From positions 33,112,501 through 33,176,500 of the forward strand of contig JAIVEN010000019.1 of the NCBI GenBank assembly GCA_026686845.1: a DNA stretch of 64,000 nt, written 5' to 3'. The translations under genes were made by a program, and so were the position numbers. The DNA comes from Adenanthera pavonina (Eukaryota > Streptophyta > Magnoliopsida > Fabales > Fabaceae). Shown piece after piece: positions 1-13,300 of the stretch. Under the pieces are notes generated by a model. It ran no database searches and was not told the DNA's origin. It saw nothing but the letters and a program-made list of their open reading frames with translations. Each line of letters begins with the position of its first letter. Position 1 is the first letter of the stretch.

Positions 1-3000
1 TTACTACCTTTATGTATGTCGGTTGATATGTGGAATAAATATTTATTAATGATATATTTAAAAAAATGTTGAATCAAAACTTAAAGGATCTAGCAATAAA
101 GCATATAATGATTCATTAAACAACATAGCAATATATGCGTGAAATTCGAACCTACATAGAAGGCTCACAATGGAAGCATACTATGTGGACTCACAATATT
201 GCAGCATATGTGCTTGAGAATGCTGATTATATATATATAGATTTAAGAAATGAATACAATATATTGAAGGTGGTTGATTTTCTCCATATGTCATTATTCA
301 TGCTCCCTCTATTCCAAAATTTTTGTTATTTAAAGCTTTGCCACATAGATTAAAAAATAATTAATTACTTTATCTAATTCTTAATATAAAACTCTTTTAA
401 TTGAATCACGCGAATTAAAAAATAGAGTTAAAATTAATTAACTATCTTGATTTCTCTAAAAATTATAGCATTTTTTTTAAAATTACCCTTATTTAATCTT
501 TCTCTCTCTTTGGAATACATTAAATATGGATGTTTCTAAGAAATATATAACAAATACTATATCGTATGCTGTAAAGAATCCTATATTGAGAATCAGGATA
601 AAAGATTTTATATTTAGGACCGAATGGAGTATTATATATATTAATAAAAATCCCACATTTAATTAATCTATATTGTAATTGGTAAAGAAAAAGAGTAAAG
701 AGAATAATAGTAATAAATGATGATATAATTACAAAATGAAATATTGAAATTTTAAAACAATAAAAGATTTAGATTAGCTTTCGATTGTCAACTCATGTTG
801 ACATTGGTGGTTAGGACCTTTGTCTCTTAAATAAGTAATTAGAGGTTTGAATCCCAACTTTTATGCATGAGGCAAACCTAGTTGGGAAGAATTTGTTTTT
901 AACCCTTTATATCTCGAAAGGTTACAATGAATGTGGCAATCTCGTTTAGAGGAGGTGCAATGTAGATGGTCTCAGGTCATGACTTTTGATAAGAACTAGC
1001 CATTTGGAAACGATTTTCGTATGGTTAAATATTATGACATACTACTAAAGAAATAAATCTTGTTAAAAAGAAAGAAATAAATCCAAATCTAAAATATTGT
1101 AGAAACACATAAAAGGATAAAATCAATACCCCAATGCATTGGATATACATGGATATTATATTATATATTGTTTGGATAATTGGACCAAATTAACTGGTTG
1201 GATTGAAAAATTAGTGAATCAATTCTCAGTTTGATCTAGAGAATGGATGAACCGCCTTAACAATAAAATAAATCAGTCAATAACTAATGAAAATGGTAAA
1301 AGAAAAAATAATCAACAACAAAACTGGTGGTTCAACTAGGTCAAATGGATCAACTTCTTCTTCTTCTTCTTTTTAATTTTAACCATATATTAATCATGAG
1401 CTATCATCATGTCCTTCTAATATAAGATTCATGCATACCTATACCTAATATATGCTGGGAAATGAAGACTAACATAGTAATAGGTGAATGGTCAAGGAAA
1501 AAATATATATATATATATATTTTGTGTGTGATATAAAATTATAAAAAAAGTGTATGCATAGATATCTTACAACTTATAATTATTTTATTTTTAAAATTAT
1601 ATTATTATTCCTTATTTTTTTATCACTTTAATGTTTTAAAAATTTATTATGTTTATTTATTTGAAATTAATTTTTTATATTTTTGTTGTTAATTTTTGTC
1701 TTTCTTATTTAAAATAATTAGCATATAATTAAAAACATATTAATTTAATTATAACCAATTCAATAAGAGTTCAATTACAATCAAACCATGAATATCTCCA
1801 CTGATTCAATGACAAGTATGACTTTAAAAACATTGGTAGTGGATATACTTTGGATATTGTTGCAGACGTTCACGTCTCATAAAATATACTTGAATTGGAT
1901 ATAATGAATTAAAAAGGGTTACTTATTTTAAATTAAATAAAGCAAACAAAATGTCCAAATTTTGCTGTATTCCCCTTCATTCTCCTCCTTTGAATGGATA
2001 TATAGCTTGCATTGACCCTAAAAAAAGAATGGGTAATATATGGCTAGTTGGATTGAAATATCGGTGAATGAAAGGGAATACAACTGAAAGTCATACACTC
2101 TCGGTTCTTCTATTCTTTTTTTTTTATCATTCACAAACTATATAAGTAATATATAGCTTGCATTGACCTCCATGCTTCTCTTTATTATATTATTATTATT
2201 TTTTTTATTTTTATCATTTCTCTTTACTTTTTCTTGAATTTTTAATTTTTCACATTAAATTTTCTCCCATCAACATATCTTTCAATAAAAAAAATTATTA
2301 AAGTATCATCTGCATCGTGTATTACATAGAGAAAAACAAAAATCTAATTCCTGAAAGAAATCCATTCCCAGTATTGCAAAGATTAGCCAGCCCCAAGAGT
2401 CTAGCCACTTCCTGAGAATGATATCATTTCTAGTTCCTTACTTCTTTTTGTTGCTTAATAATATTCAGGTATAGTTATTATGAGAATACTATGTTGCAAT
2501 CCACGTCTTTAATTGGTCCGAGTTCTTCCTCCCCTTCCTCTCATGAACAACTAATGACTTTGATTTTTTTCAAGTTTTTTATTGTAAAATTTCTATAAAT
2601 TCTGAGGAAGGGAAAAGAGAGAGTGAAATGAAAAGAATTGGACTCTCAATATCTTCTATTCTTTTTTCTATATATATAATTTTTTTATGAACTAATAAGA
2701 TTTAAATTCTTAATCATTACCTGAACTAACCCTATCCTATTCTTATCACTTAAACTAGTTTCAGGTGTCTTTTTTTCTTTGTGAATTCTTTTTTTTCTTC
2801 CCTTAATAAACAAAGCAAGAGGAGACAACAAAACAAAATACTAGCCACCCTTTAAGGAGGGGGAATAATTAATTAATTATTCAAAGCACTAAGATCCCGC
2901 TGCAGAACTCAGAAGATCCTCTAACCACGCAGGAGGATTCCATTATGAATTCTACTACTGGATAATTTTTGTAGGAAGCTGATTTGACTAATTTAACTTG

Positions 3001-4150
3001 CGTTTTAGTTTTTGAAATCCGTGCAATGTTGTACAAATACTAAGCTATTTTTATAATACAAAATTTTAAAAAAGTCCTTACATTAAGACAGACATTTGTA
3101 CAACACACGTTTTTTAATAAAAAGAATAATTGAGAGAAAACATTGAATACCCCATATTTTTTAAAATACAATGTTAGAAAGACATTGAATGAATAATTAA
3201 CATAAATTAAACGGTGGGTTCGTAATTCACACGGAATTTTATTGTAATTTATTATATAATACCCCATTTCATTTAAGATTTTGACACACAGATTAAGAAT
3301 TATAATTAATATGTTAGAATTCATTTAAATTTTTCTAATATACCATTTAATAAATTGATAGATAAGAAAAAAATAATTAATATTATTTTTTACTTTTGAA
3401 AGGATAGATAAAAATATAATTAAAAAACAGTAATTAATGAAACATAAGAATTTGAAAATACATATAAACAGAAACCAAAATTTTCTCCGAAAGTGGCAAT
3501 TAAAAATAACAGTATTTATTTAAGTAATTACAATTTATTTTTTTCATAAACGATAATCATTATTGATTAATTATTACATACCATCTAAGTAATTAATTTA
3601 TATTATACCACACTGCACGTTTCGAATCAAATAGCAAACTTCTAATAGCTACCAACTTTTATTATAATCTCTTTAACTAACATTTTTTATTGATTTATAT
3701 AAAACTTGTCCCCAATACACTCATTTCACTTGGGCCTTGGCCATCACGTTCTTTAAACGAAAGCAAGTGAAAGAATGAGTAACTATGTAACTATACCACC
3801 GATCTTTTTAATAATAATAATATATAGAAGTAAAATAGAGAGTACAATTATTTTTTTATTTATTTGATATTTATTAATGCAACCATTGATGTGCACTTTC
3901 CGTTTTTTGAACAATTGACTTGCAATTTCAAATTGTGACTCAATTTTGAATCTTATGCATGGACTTTACACTAGTCATAATTTATGAATTAACACTATAG
4001 GGGCCTACTTTGGCCAAAAATTATGTTTATTTCTTGTTTGCAGTTCTACTCCTCCTAGTCCCGATGTAAATTTACTTCAGCGAAAAATATCACGACGTAT
4101 GTTTGATTCAATTATCGTACAAAACGTCAGGTGAATTCCCGCGAAGCCTG
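1..4150. other. AT-rich intergenic region
   Basis: No coding region could be supported here. The few open frames are short, start at arbitrary ATGs and resemble no family I recognise. The region is very AT-rich, with TA microsatellite runs (for example near 1505-1522) and pyrimidine-rich stretches. A short phrase, TATAGCTTGCATTGACC, occurs twice, near 2001 and 2152. A possible tRNA-derived SINE near 780-1000 is listed separately. The right end leads into the 3' side of the minus-strand UPL6 gene. A possible reverse-strand AATAAA poly(A) signal lies at about 4026-4031, some 315 bases past the UPL6 stop codon, but this is only a match to a short motif. Confidence 0.6.
790..1000 (+). repeat. possible tRNA-derived SINE
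   Basis: A polymerase-III-like arrangement is visible: an A-box-like stretch around 809-820 (TGGTTAGGACCT) and a B-box-like stretch around 845-857 (GGTTTGAATCCC), about 30-35 bases apart as in tRNA genes and SINEs. The cloverleaf is not intact, so this is not a tRNA gene. The edges and the 3' tail are not clear and I did not see a target-site duplication. It could be chance similarity. Confidence 0.35.
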
Positions 4151-4344
4151 ACTTACAAAATCAATAGAAATAGAGATATATACATTTAAACAGAAATTCA
4201 TATGAATATGCATATATACAAAAGGCGTTGCTATTAATAATTTTGTAGCCTCCTGTAGTTTCCTATGCCGCTGACACTACGTCTACCAGTGAACCATCGT
4301 CTGGTAGTATCAAATCCAAAGAAATGGTAGTAAGCAGTCTCCCT

Positions 4345-7300
4345 TTAGCTTAAATCAAACCCAGCGTCAGCATTTATGGCATATAGTAATTTGGTTTCCA
4401 ACTGCTCCTTGCTGCACCATCAAAACGTAATAATTTAGGGTAGAGCATGCTTGCCAGGGAAAATAGTTAATAAATGGAAATCCGAAGAAAATTATTAAAC
4501 TAATGAACCAGGATGAAAGATCAAAGATGGCAACCAAACGGAGATGGGATAAACAGAGTCAACAATCCTGAAGAAAGGTCATTAAAAACAAAGATGTGGT
4601 GTGTAAAGAAAGATGGTTTTTCAAGGAGAAAAAAGTTATTTCCAAATATTAACATAGTAAATGTCCTTCCTTTTATGTCAAAAATGCAGAGAACTATTAT
4701 GGCCTTGACAATGTATGAACTAGAATTGATGTGAAATATAAAGAACCCGACGAATGAGAAGCCATACAGCATATGGTAACCATATATCTTTACTTAGCAT
4801 ATTAGGATATGTCCGTTAATTAAGAACAAACATGATATATAATTTTTCTTTCTTCATAAATGACCACAAAAAATTGTCTTAAGCAATGAAAGTTGATTCG
4901 GATGCCAGCTATTCTCTTCAGCAGAACTGCCATCATTTCATTCCAATAGAGCATTTTATCCACTAGGCATAAAATTTACTACCGCCACAACGTCATTGCC
5001 GTCAACTTTTTCAAATAATTTCAGTTTCAGAAGGCATCCAGAAATTTACTCACCGTTTCATATTTAGTTGAAAATACAGAAAGTGTCCAGAAATCTCCAA
5101 CATCCATCTCTAACTCATAAGTAATTGCTTAAAAAAAAACCATTTCTGCATTGCAAAGACAAATGCTAAGACAAACCTTTTGTAAGGAGGAAGCTTAAGC
5201 AGATTCATACATGTAGCTGATGTTGGTAACCGATCAAGAGCTTCCTCAGAAGCATTACCAGCAGCTCTACAAAAAAGGACATCAGACAAGTTCATTTTTT
5301 GTCATCCAAACTATAAAATATAGAGGCAGGAAAATAAAGATATTTGAGTGGTCCATTTTGTGAAATTAATTGTTATTATCAGATATCAGGGTGTATAGCC
5401 ACGGCAGCATTCACCTTTGTATGCAAAACAAAGGTTCAAGACATCGGAATCCAAGCAATGGTCCACGAGAGCAACCTGTCACAAACCTGAAAGTATAATA
5501 CATCAATAATTCATACTGACATTCGCCACATAAAAGGACAACAAAGTCCCAGATCTATGCATATCTTACTTCAAAAATTTCTTCTTGTTTTCCAATGAAA
5601 AGCCCTTGAGAACTTCCCAAAACATCTCAATCACATAATGTTCCTATCAGAAGAAATCATACATTTCAGTAATGACATGTTGTTTAAGACAGATAAGGTG
5701 CAGTGCTGTAGTCATCATGATATCAAAATAAGACCCTGCCAATATTTAGACTGGATGACAAAAGAAAATACATATTGTAAGAAGATCTGCAAATACTCAT
5801 GTAGTTCCTGTTGAAATTGATTTATGTGAAGTAAGCAACATGTTTAATTGGTCCTAAAGTTCTTCCCTCATTTATACATTGACAGCCAAGGCACTTACAC
5901 TATGATAGCCACCCACATAGTTGGTGTGCAGCCGCAGATCATCAACATCCAAGCTGTCAAGTGAACCTGATATCAGAAGCTGTGGAAAGCAATTATGTCA
6001 AGTGGGGTATTAAATCACAATACCATATAATTACATATGTAAAAGAATTTCTGGAGTAGGTCACATCCCTAGGGAAAAGACGAAATGAGTAAACAAAAGA
6101 AATCAACAACTAAAGAAAGTTCCAGTAAGATATAATGCTGATATTAGCAAATCAAGCATTTTTGCCAACAGGAATTAGGTCTGCATATCTTCAAGCAGAG
6201 GAACAAACCAAGAATCAATCATACTATGTATCATGCATATAATTTAAGCTTTTAAATGGTGCCATGATATCATGCTACAATAGTTGGAAAACATCGTGAG
6301 ATGTCAATTAGTACTCAATTACCACAAAAGGAACCAAAGCAATAAAGAGCAACTGCAATGGCTTTTGAACTTAAGTGTACTAAACAAACAAAAAAGAGAA
6401 AAAGCAGATCAAAAAAAGGGATACATCAGCTGAAGTAGACGCTAAAAACAAAGGTCACTCAAGAAGGGTACAGCAGTAATGACAACAAGGCCAAGGTGAA
6501 CTTCTTAGTCTATACATAATCAGAATCATTAGAAACATAGTCCACGGCCCCAAACAACAACTCTATCCGTTTTTAACTGTGTGTGTGTGTTGGGGGGGCG
6601 CAGCCCGAGCAGGGGCAGGTGGTTATAAGATGTGGGAGAAAATGACAAACATTCCCATTGTTATAAAGATCCTCAGTAATCACGGAATATTAAATATTAT
6701 AAAGAAAAATATCATGCGGAAAAAACATGCCTTCTTTGACCCAAATGACCAAATTACCTGAAGTTCATGCTCATTAAACATATCAATCCAATCCTTCTGT
6801 ATGAGTTGCTGAAATCCCCTCAAGAAGTGGGAACTTTGTTGACGTATCTGAAAATGTTAATTTTGTCATGCAATTAAAACATTAATTCATTGGATGTCCA
6901 AGACATAATATACAAGTTAAGATTACGAGACCACCTGAAAATTTAAGCGGTGATTGGCTACAAGATGGATAAATGTGATGACATTCTCATTAGTGACACG
7001 CAGGTTTCTTCCTCCAGGAAGCAGCTCCTCTTCTGTTTGCTCTCCATATTCATTATTGACTATGACAAAGTATAGTTCCAAGCTCGAAATGTCACCATCA
7101 TAGTGCTGTCAGCCAGATGCCAAATCACACCCCCAAAAACGGGCAAAAAAAAAAAAACCAGCCTCAGACCAAAAATTAAAAATTTGAGTCACTTTGAAAA
7201 TAGAGGATGCCCTAGAAATTAATCTACCTCCTTCCTGTTCCCACAACACCTGTGTTACTACATCTCACCCCAGCCAAAACCTGAAGTCTAGACACACAAG

Positions 7301-10300
7301 GGGTTTTGATTTGCAATGCAAAAACACTATATTTTAAATGCATTAAAATGTTCAAGATGGGATAATAGCATAAATGCTAACTAAAAAGTAAAAATACACA
7401 AAGTAGGAAATTTCCCATGTCTGTTAATGGCTACATCATACAGTTGATTTCTATCGCACTAAACTCATTACTAGGCAAGAAAATAGAAGCATATGTAAAT
7501 TGATCCCTAATCATTCAGACTAGTTTAGAACTTTTTGGTTTCTTCTTTTCATTATACTGTCAACACTGAAAAGCATTAAGAATTGCCTTGAGGCGGAGGC
7601 AGATGCAAGAAGATTTAACCAAAGAAGAGACATTACCTTCAGAAAGATAAGGTGACGATATAACTCCGGATCCAGGGAAGGCAAGTCATTTAAATAGTTG
7701 TACCTGATATAGGGGGGGAAGTTCATGAAAGCAAGAACAATACAATCCAGATATTCCATGCCATGAAACAGTAATTAATTTACCAGAGTACATATCACAT
7801 GATACAGCAAAGCCAATCAATTTTTGTAGCTTTTCCATTGTGTCATTTTTTGGCTTTCTCATTTCTACACTTAGTTTACGGATTCTTAGTAAATTTACCA
7901 TCCAAAACAATTTCTCTGATTAGTTTTTAATGTGAAACATGGTCTGGAGTTATATTCACAGTCAGCACTTCCTTCCTTTCTTTCTTTCTTTTTTTTGTTT
8001 TTTCAGAAAGGAGTATATGATAGTGGCTAGTGCTGTGGCCGCAGCTGCTTGGAGCCTTTACTGGAAAGCTACTAAGTCTGATTTTGTAGTATTAGTTAAA
8101 AAAAAGTCACAAGAAAGTAAATTAATGAGTAGCAATCCATGAATTGAGCATTGGAAAACTTCAAATTGTCAGTTAAAGAACTACTAAATGCAGACTAAAA
8201 GACTCCTTAAATCTTACTTTTGTTTCAATTTGCTCAAGAAGAAGGTAGCAAATGGAATATCAACTAGAATCCCTTCGAACATAGCCTGAAAATTTAATTG
8301 ATCAGTAAAGCCCCAATCACACGCTTAAAAGACTGAACAATGATGCACTCCCATTAAATTCATAACAAAAACAGGAAAAAGTAGTAGTATGTATTCAATT
8401 ATTGGATGCAAAGCTTTACTGGAAAACAATACCTTTGCAAGAAGAGTTCCAAGAAAGTGGAAAAATTGGAGATGTTGTTCATGAATCATTCCAGATCCAG
8501 GATTTGGGTAAAGCAAGTGATCTGCTGTTTCCTGGATACATCAATAATCAGCAAGCCAGAAATCCATAAATCATAAGGTGCAGATATAAGAAAGGAAAAA
8601 AGCAAGAGTATATGCTGAAATAGCTTCAAATTAGACATTTTCACATGCTTATTTATTTTACAATATCATTACCAACATAATAAGCACATTGGCATTGTAT
8701 AATGCATGCAGTCGACTCCATTTAATAGGCTTGTGCTGCTGCTGCTGCTGTTGTAGTATTACCAACATAATAGCATAATATTATAAAACTACATTAACAA
8801 CCGCAAGGTTGTCCATAGATGTTCTTAACTACCTGCTAGAATTATCTCACCGAACCTTTCCTTAAGTTTTACTTTAAAACACCTAATGGCAACCACATTT
8901 CCCCTAATGGTTCAATAAACTCTGAATATGTGTAGCATTCCAATATAAAAAAACCTCTTTCGACCATAAGTTTGCTAGTCAATTAGCTTTATAAGGTGCT
9001 TGGCAAAAATGATTACACAACTCTTTACATGAAGCATAAATGATATCAAAATATTCACAGAACCTTAAACAACCCATACTGCACATCAAAGGCAGCTCGT
9101 GTGATGTTCTCCATGAAATCTTTGAAAATCCCACCACCATCAATTCCAGCCTCCTCCACCCCAAATTCATTGACAAAAGTCACACGAATCTGCAAAACAG
9201 ATAAATCAATCACCCTTTATATGAAAAAAATACTCATTAGTTGCCCATGAAGACCAGAAATCAGGAAATGACTAATAATTGTAACATAGGCTGAAAAAAA
9301 ACAGAGACATTACCAATCCTCGAAGGTCATCTTCTGACAACTGGCTCATTTGATTATAAGCATCTTCCAAAATACGATCCCGTCTTATTCTAAACCGGTT
9401 TCTAGTAAATACAGCCTGTGACCCATGTCTTTGCCTAACCGCTGCTAGTTGAGACTATTAAAAGAAAGCACAGAGAGAGAGAGAGAGAGAGAGATGAGGA
9501 TGATAGTCACCACTAAATAATATGTGAAAATCATCAGTGATTCATAATAAATTGCAGAAGCTGTAAAAATGGCTTTGTTAATGCTGCTATCAATTGAAGC
9601 CCTATAATAATGACTATTCAGATATAAAGCCAAGGCAAGAAGAGTGATATACTTACAGTGAATATTTTGACCCTGCTAGTAAATGGTATCAAAAAAGGGG
9701 CCTGCTTCAATATTTCATTTGCTCGTGTATTCTCTATTACAGCCTGTCGATAGAGGATTCTGTTTAGATAAGTCTGCATCCATATGATGTCAAAAAATAA
9801 CATATTAAGAATGCTGGAAACTAAAAACGCCAGCGAAACTGTCTCTCCAACCAATTCCCAAGTTAAGGACCGCTGGTAAACACCATTAGAAAATGTCCAA
9901 GAAGACATGATATTTCCTTTTCCTTCTACTACTACAACTTATTATATTTTATTTTGTGTAGTTTGATCTTATTCAGTTTTATTTTTTATTTTTCAGTCAT
10001 GACAGGATAGTTATACTTTGAAATTTTTTAAAAGTCTGTTTAGGTTGTTCGAATAGGATTAGCTTGCATTTATATCCTATGTTTTATCCATTTATTTTCT
10101 TTTGTTTAGATAGGCTTTATTACCTAGTTACTTGAGATATTGAATCTCTCTCTTATCTTCTATAAACATAGTTCCATGCCATTCAATAAAATAAATTCAG
10201 AATAGAATTTCTACAGAGGAAATACCTGAGAGATGAAGAAGTCATTCACCCCGTCAGCATGGAAGTCGTTGGGGGATGTAAACTGTCGTCTATTGTTCCA

Positions 10301-13300
10301 GTCTTGCAGCTATCAAATAAATTCAAAGAGCAAATAAGAAGCAGTAAAAAGAAACTGAGACTAGATATCTATAATATGGTTGCTCCTACCTGGGAGAGGA
10401 GCTCAGAGACTACAATGCTAACCCTCTGTTGAATGACTTCAATAGACTGCCTCTTATAAGCAGAGCTAGCAGGGACAGATTTCACTGAGTTAGCAGATGT
10501 GGTATGGTTTACCCACAGAAGCTGCCACAGAGCCTGCAGAAACAGCAAAATTGCAAGGAATTAACAGCAAGTGTCAGGCAGGCAACATAGCACCTTAGCG
10601 TTTTTGCAAAAATTCTAGGCAGCCTTGCAACAGTTTCAGTTAAGACTACCACATCTCCAAAAAGTAACATTCAGATTCTTTGGACTCAGACATACAAGTA
10701 GGTAAACAATCTTGCAAAGATCCATCAATAACTTTTTCCCCCCATAATAAGTTCATTTTGCTATCCTTATAGAAATCAATAAAAGGAATTACCTGTCTCA
10801 ATATAACAATGAGACTTCTGATATCCTTCAGTGATAATGGTTTCTCCTGCTCATAGAATTCTTCATTATCAACTATCATAAGCATGTGCCTAATAAAAGG
10901 AACACAATTAGGGTACACTGGTATCAGCAAGCTCCAAGTGGAATTTATTTAGAATTAAAAAAAAAAGTCCCACAGCATAGAAGATAGTTCATTCAATTAG
11001 GAAACTATATTTAGAAAAATAAACCAATCATAAAGTCTTACTTATAGACAGGGCAGAATACAGCCAGAGGTAACAGCCAACCAGGTGTGTCACCCGAGAG
11101 GTATGCTAGCCGCTCAGACAAAGATGACCAATTTTTATTCTCATGACACCGCTTCATAAAATTCCAAAGCATAGGAACAACTTCAGTTCTGTAAGCAAGC
11201 ACAGTCATAATCCGTTCAAGTGGCAGCGAGCAGAAAGTAACGTGAAGAAATCCACAAACTGCACCAACAGCTGCCACTTCCCTATCATCCGGCCCATGAT
11301 CCAAACCATAGACCAATGAAATCTCTCTAAATAGAATATTTGTCTGCACCAGAAGTCACAATTCTTCAAAAAAAATTTCAAATTATATTCTGAAGTATGT
11401 TTACATTCACATGATGCTCTATATATGAATATTATTTGCCATGATGGTATACCAGTTGCAGAAGAAAGCGCGAATCTATGGCATCGCAAATTTGCTGTTC
11501 CAATTTCTTATCCATAGCTACATTCATGACTTCATCGTTTCCAGTCACATCATCCTCAGCAATCATAGAACCTGACTTATATACTCCATCAGCTTAAGAG
11601 GAAGTTATAAAGTAGGACCATTTGGCTTTGACCAAAAACAGAAACTTAAAATGCCACAAAAAAATTGATTTTTTCAATAAGTAATAGAAGATTATATTCT
11701 TCAATGAAAGATTTTACAATACACACACTCAAACTGAAAAAATTGAGCATAAGATTAAATACCATACTTTCTTTACTCTCTTTATTTGAAGTTTTTACAG
11801 AAGGGAGTGCCTCCAGCAAATAAGTGGTAACAGCAGCAAGGTCTATGGCCTGAATATGGACACATAGAAATTAAATCAAAATCATGTTGAGTTGTTATGG
11901 AAAGCATCAAAATTCTGTAGGTTTTACCCAAAATGTTGCAGATTTTAAATCAAAGGGAAATATAAAAGAATAGATTGCATATCTTTGCAAATACGCTCCC
12001 TAGTTACCATATCAAATGAACAGTCAGGCTGAGACAAAGCAATTCCAGCAGTTTCTAGTATATTCCCCAGCAGACAAGCATAGCTAGGGAATTCATCTGA
12101 TATATCCTTTGGTAGTACACTGATCTGATCTTGCACGCATTTTGCCATTTGATGAATATAATGTTGGCTCGGACCCTGTGTTGCAAAAGCCTAAAAACCA
12201 AAAATAAACAAGCCTATAAGAAACCCTACAAATATTGAAAGAAAAAATAATTCTAAAAAAATGGTAGCATACTAAAACATACAAAGTATTCTCCAGCAAT
12301 AAGGATAAGGATGCCAGACTACTTATTGCAAACATAAGCAATACAAGGAGTAAAAGTAATCAGTAACTCTTGATCAATTGAAAGTCCCCCCAACAGAAAG
12401 TTTATGTATTAATTCCTGCAGTGGTGCCAAAGCACATCTAATGATAAAGTAATTCATCTTTTTTGCAGCAGCCTGTTACTTATGAGTTATGTGCGTTGAC
12501 ATGTTTTTCTCCAATTGGTGTTTATTATTGCCCATCGGAGGGCTAACCTTTAGAATGGAGATTGAACGATACAGGCATATGCACTAAATTATATCATGCA
12601 TTTCAACATAAAGGATACTAAGAAATTCAAAAGGCTCAGAACTCACATAGTGAATTGCCAAGACAGTACATAAAGACTCTTCCCTGCTTTTTTCAAATTC
12701 TTTGAATTTCATAACATTGTTCCTGATTTTAGTTCCTCTGTATTATTTTTACAAAGCAGATACAAATCCTTGATAATCAAAACCTGATTGAAACTACTTA
12801 ATTATTACTTATTAAAAACTAAAAAAGAAGCCTCATCAAGTAGAATTAATATGAATACCTGTCTTAAGTATGGGAAAAGATGCCACAAGAAAGGAATGGT
12901 AAGAATCTGAGATGAGAAACTAAATCTTGGCTCAAAATTTGAGCAGATACATGGCTTTTGACCGATGTGAGAAATTAAAACAGTGAGTACACGCTCCAAC
13001 GATGATCCTTTTCCACTGACGAAAAAATCTTCCACATTATCCTACACATCATTTCAGTACTTTTGAGTAATGACTTGTATTATAGATTAAACAAGTGTTT
13101 TCTCAAAAAACATAACCAGGAATCATCACATGAACAATATGACAAGGACTTTTTTCATCATGTATGAGTGTGATTGTGTGTTTGTGACAAAGATGGAGTA
13201 ACTAACTTCCTTGGCGTATTGGTATATTCAGAATGTAATTTAATTCAAACTCCATAATGGCATTTGGCAATAGATATAAGTTGTAGATATTTTTTCAGGA

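Noticed and set aside
780..1000. tRNA gene
   Set aside because: A- and B-box-like stretches are present, but there is no cloverleaf with an anticodon stem; kept only as a possible SINE.
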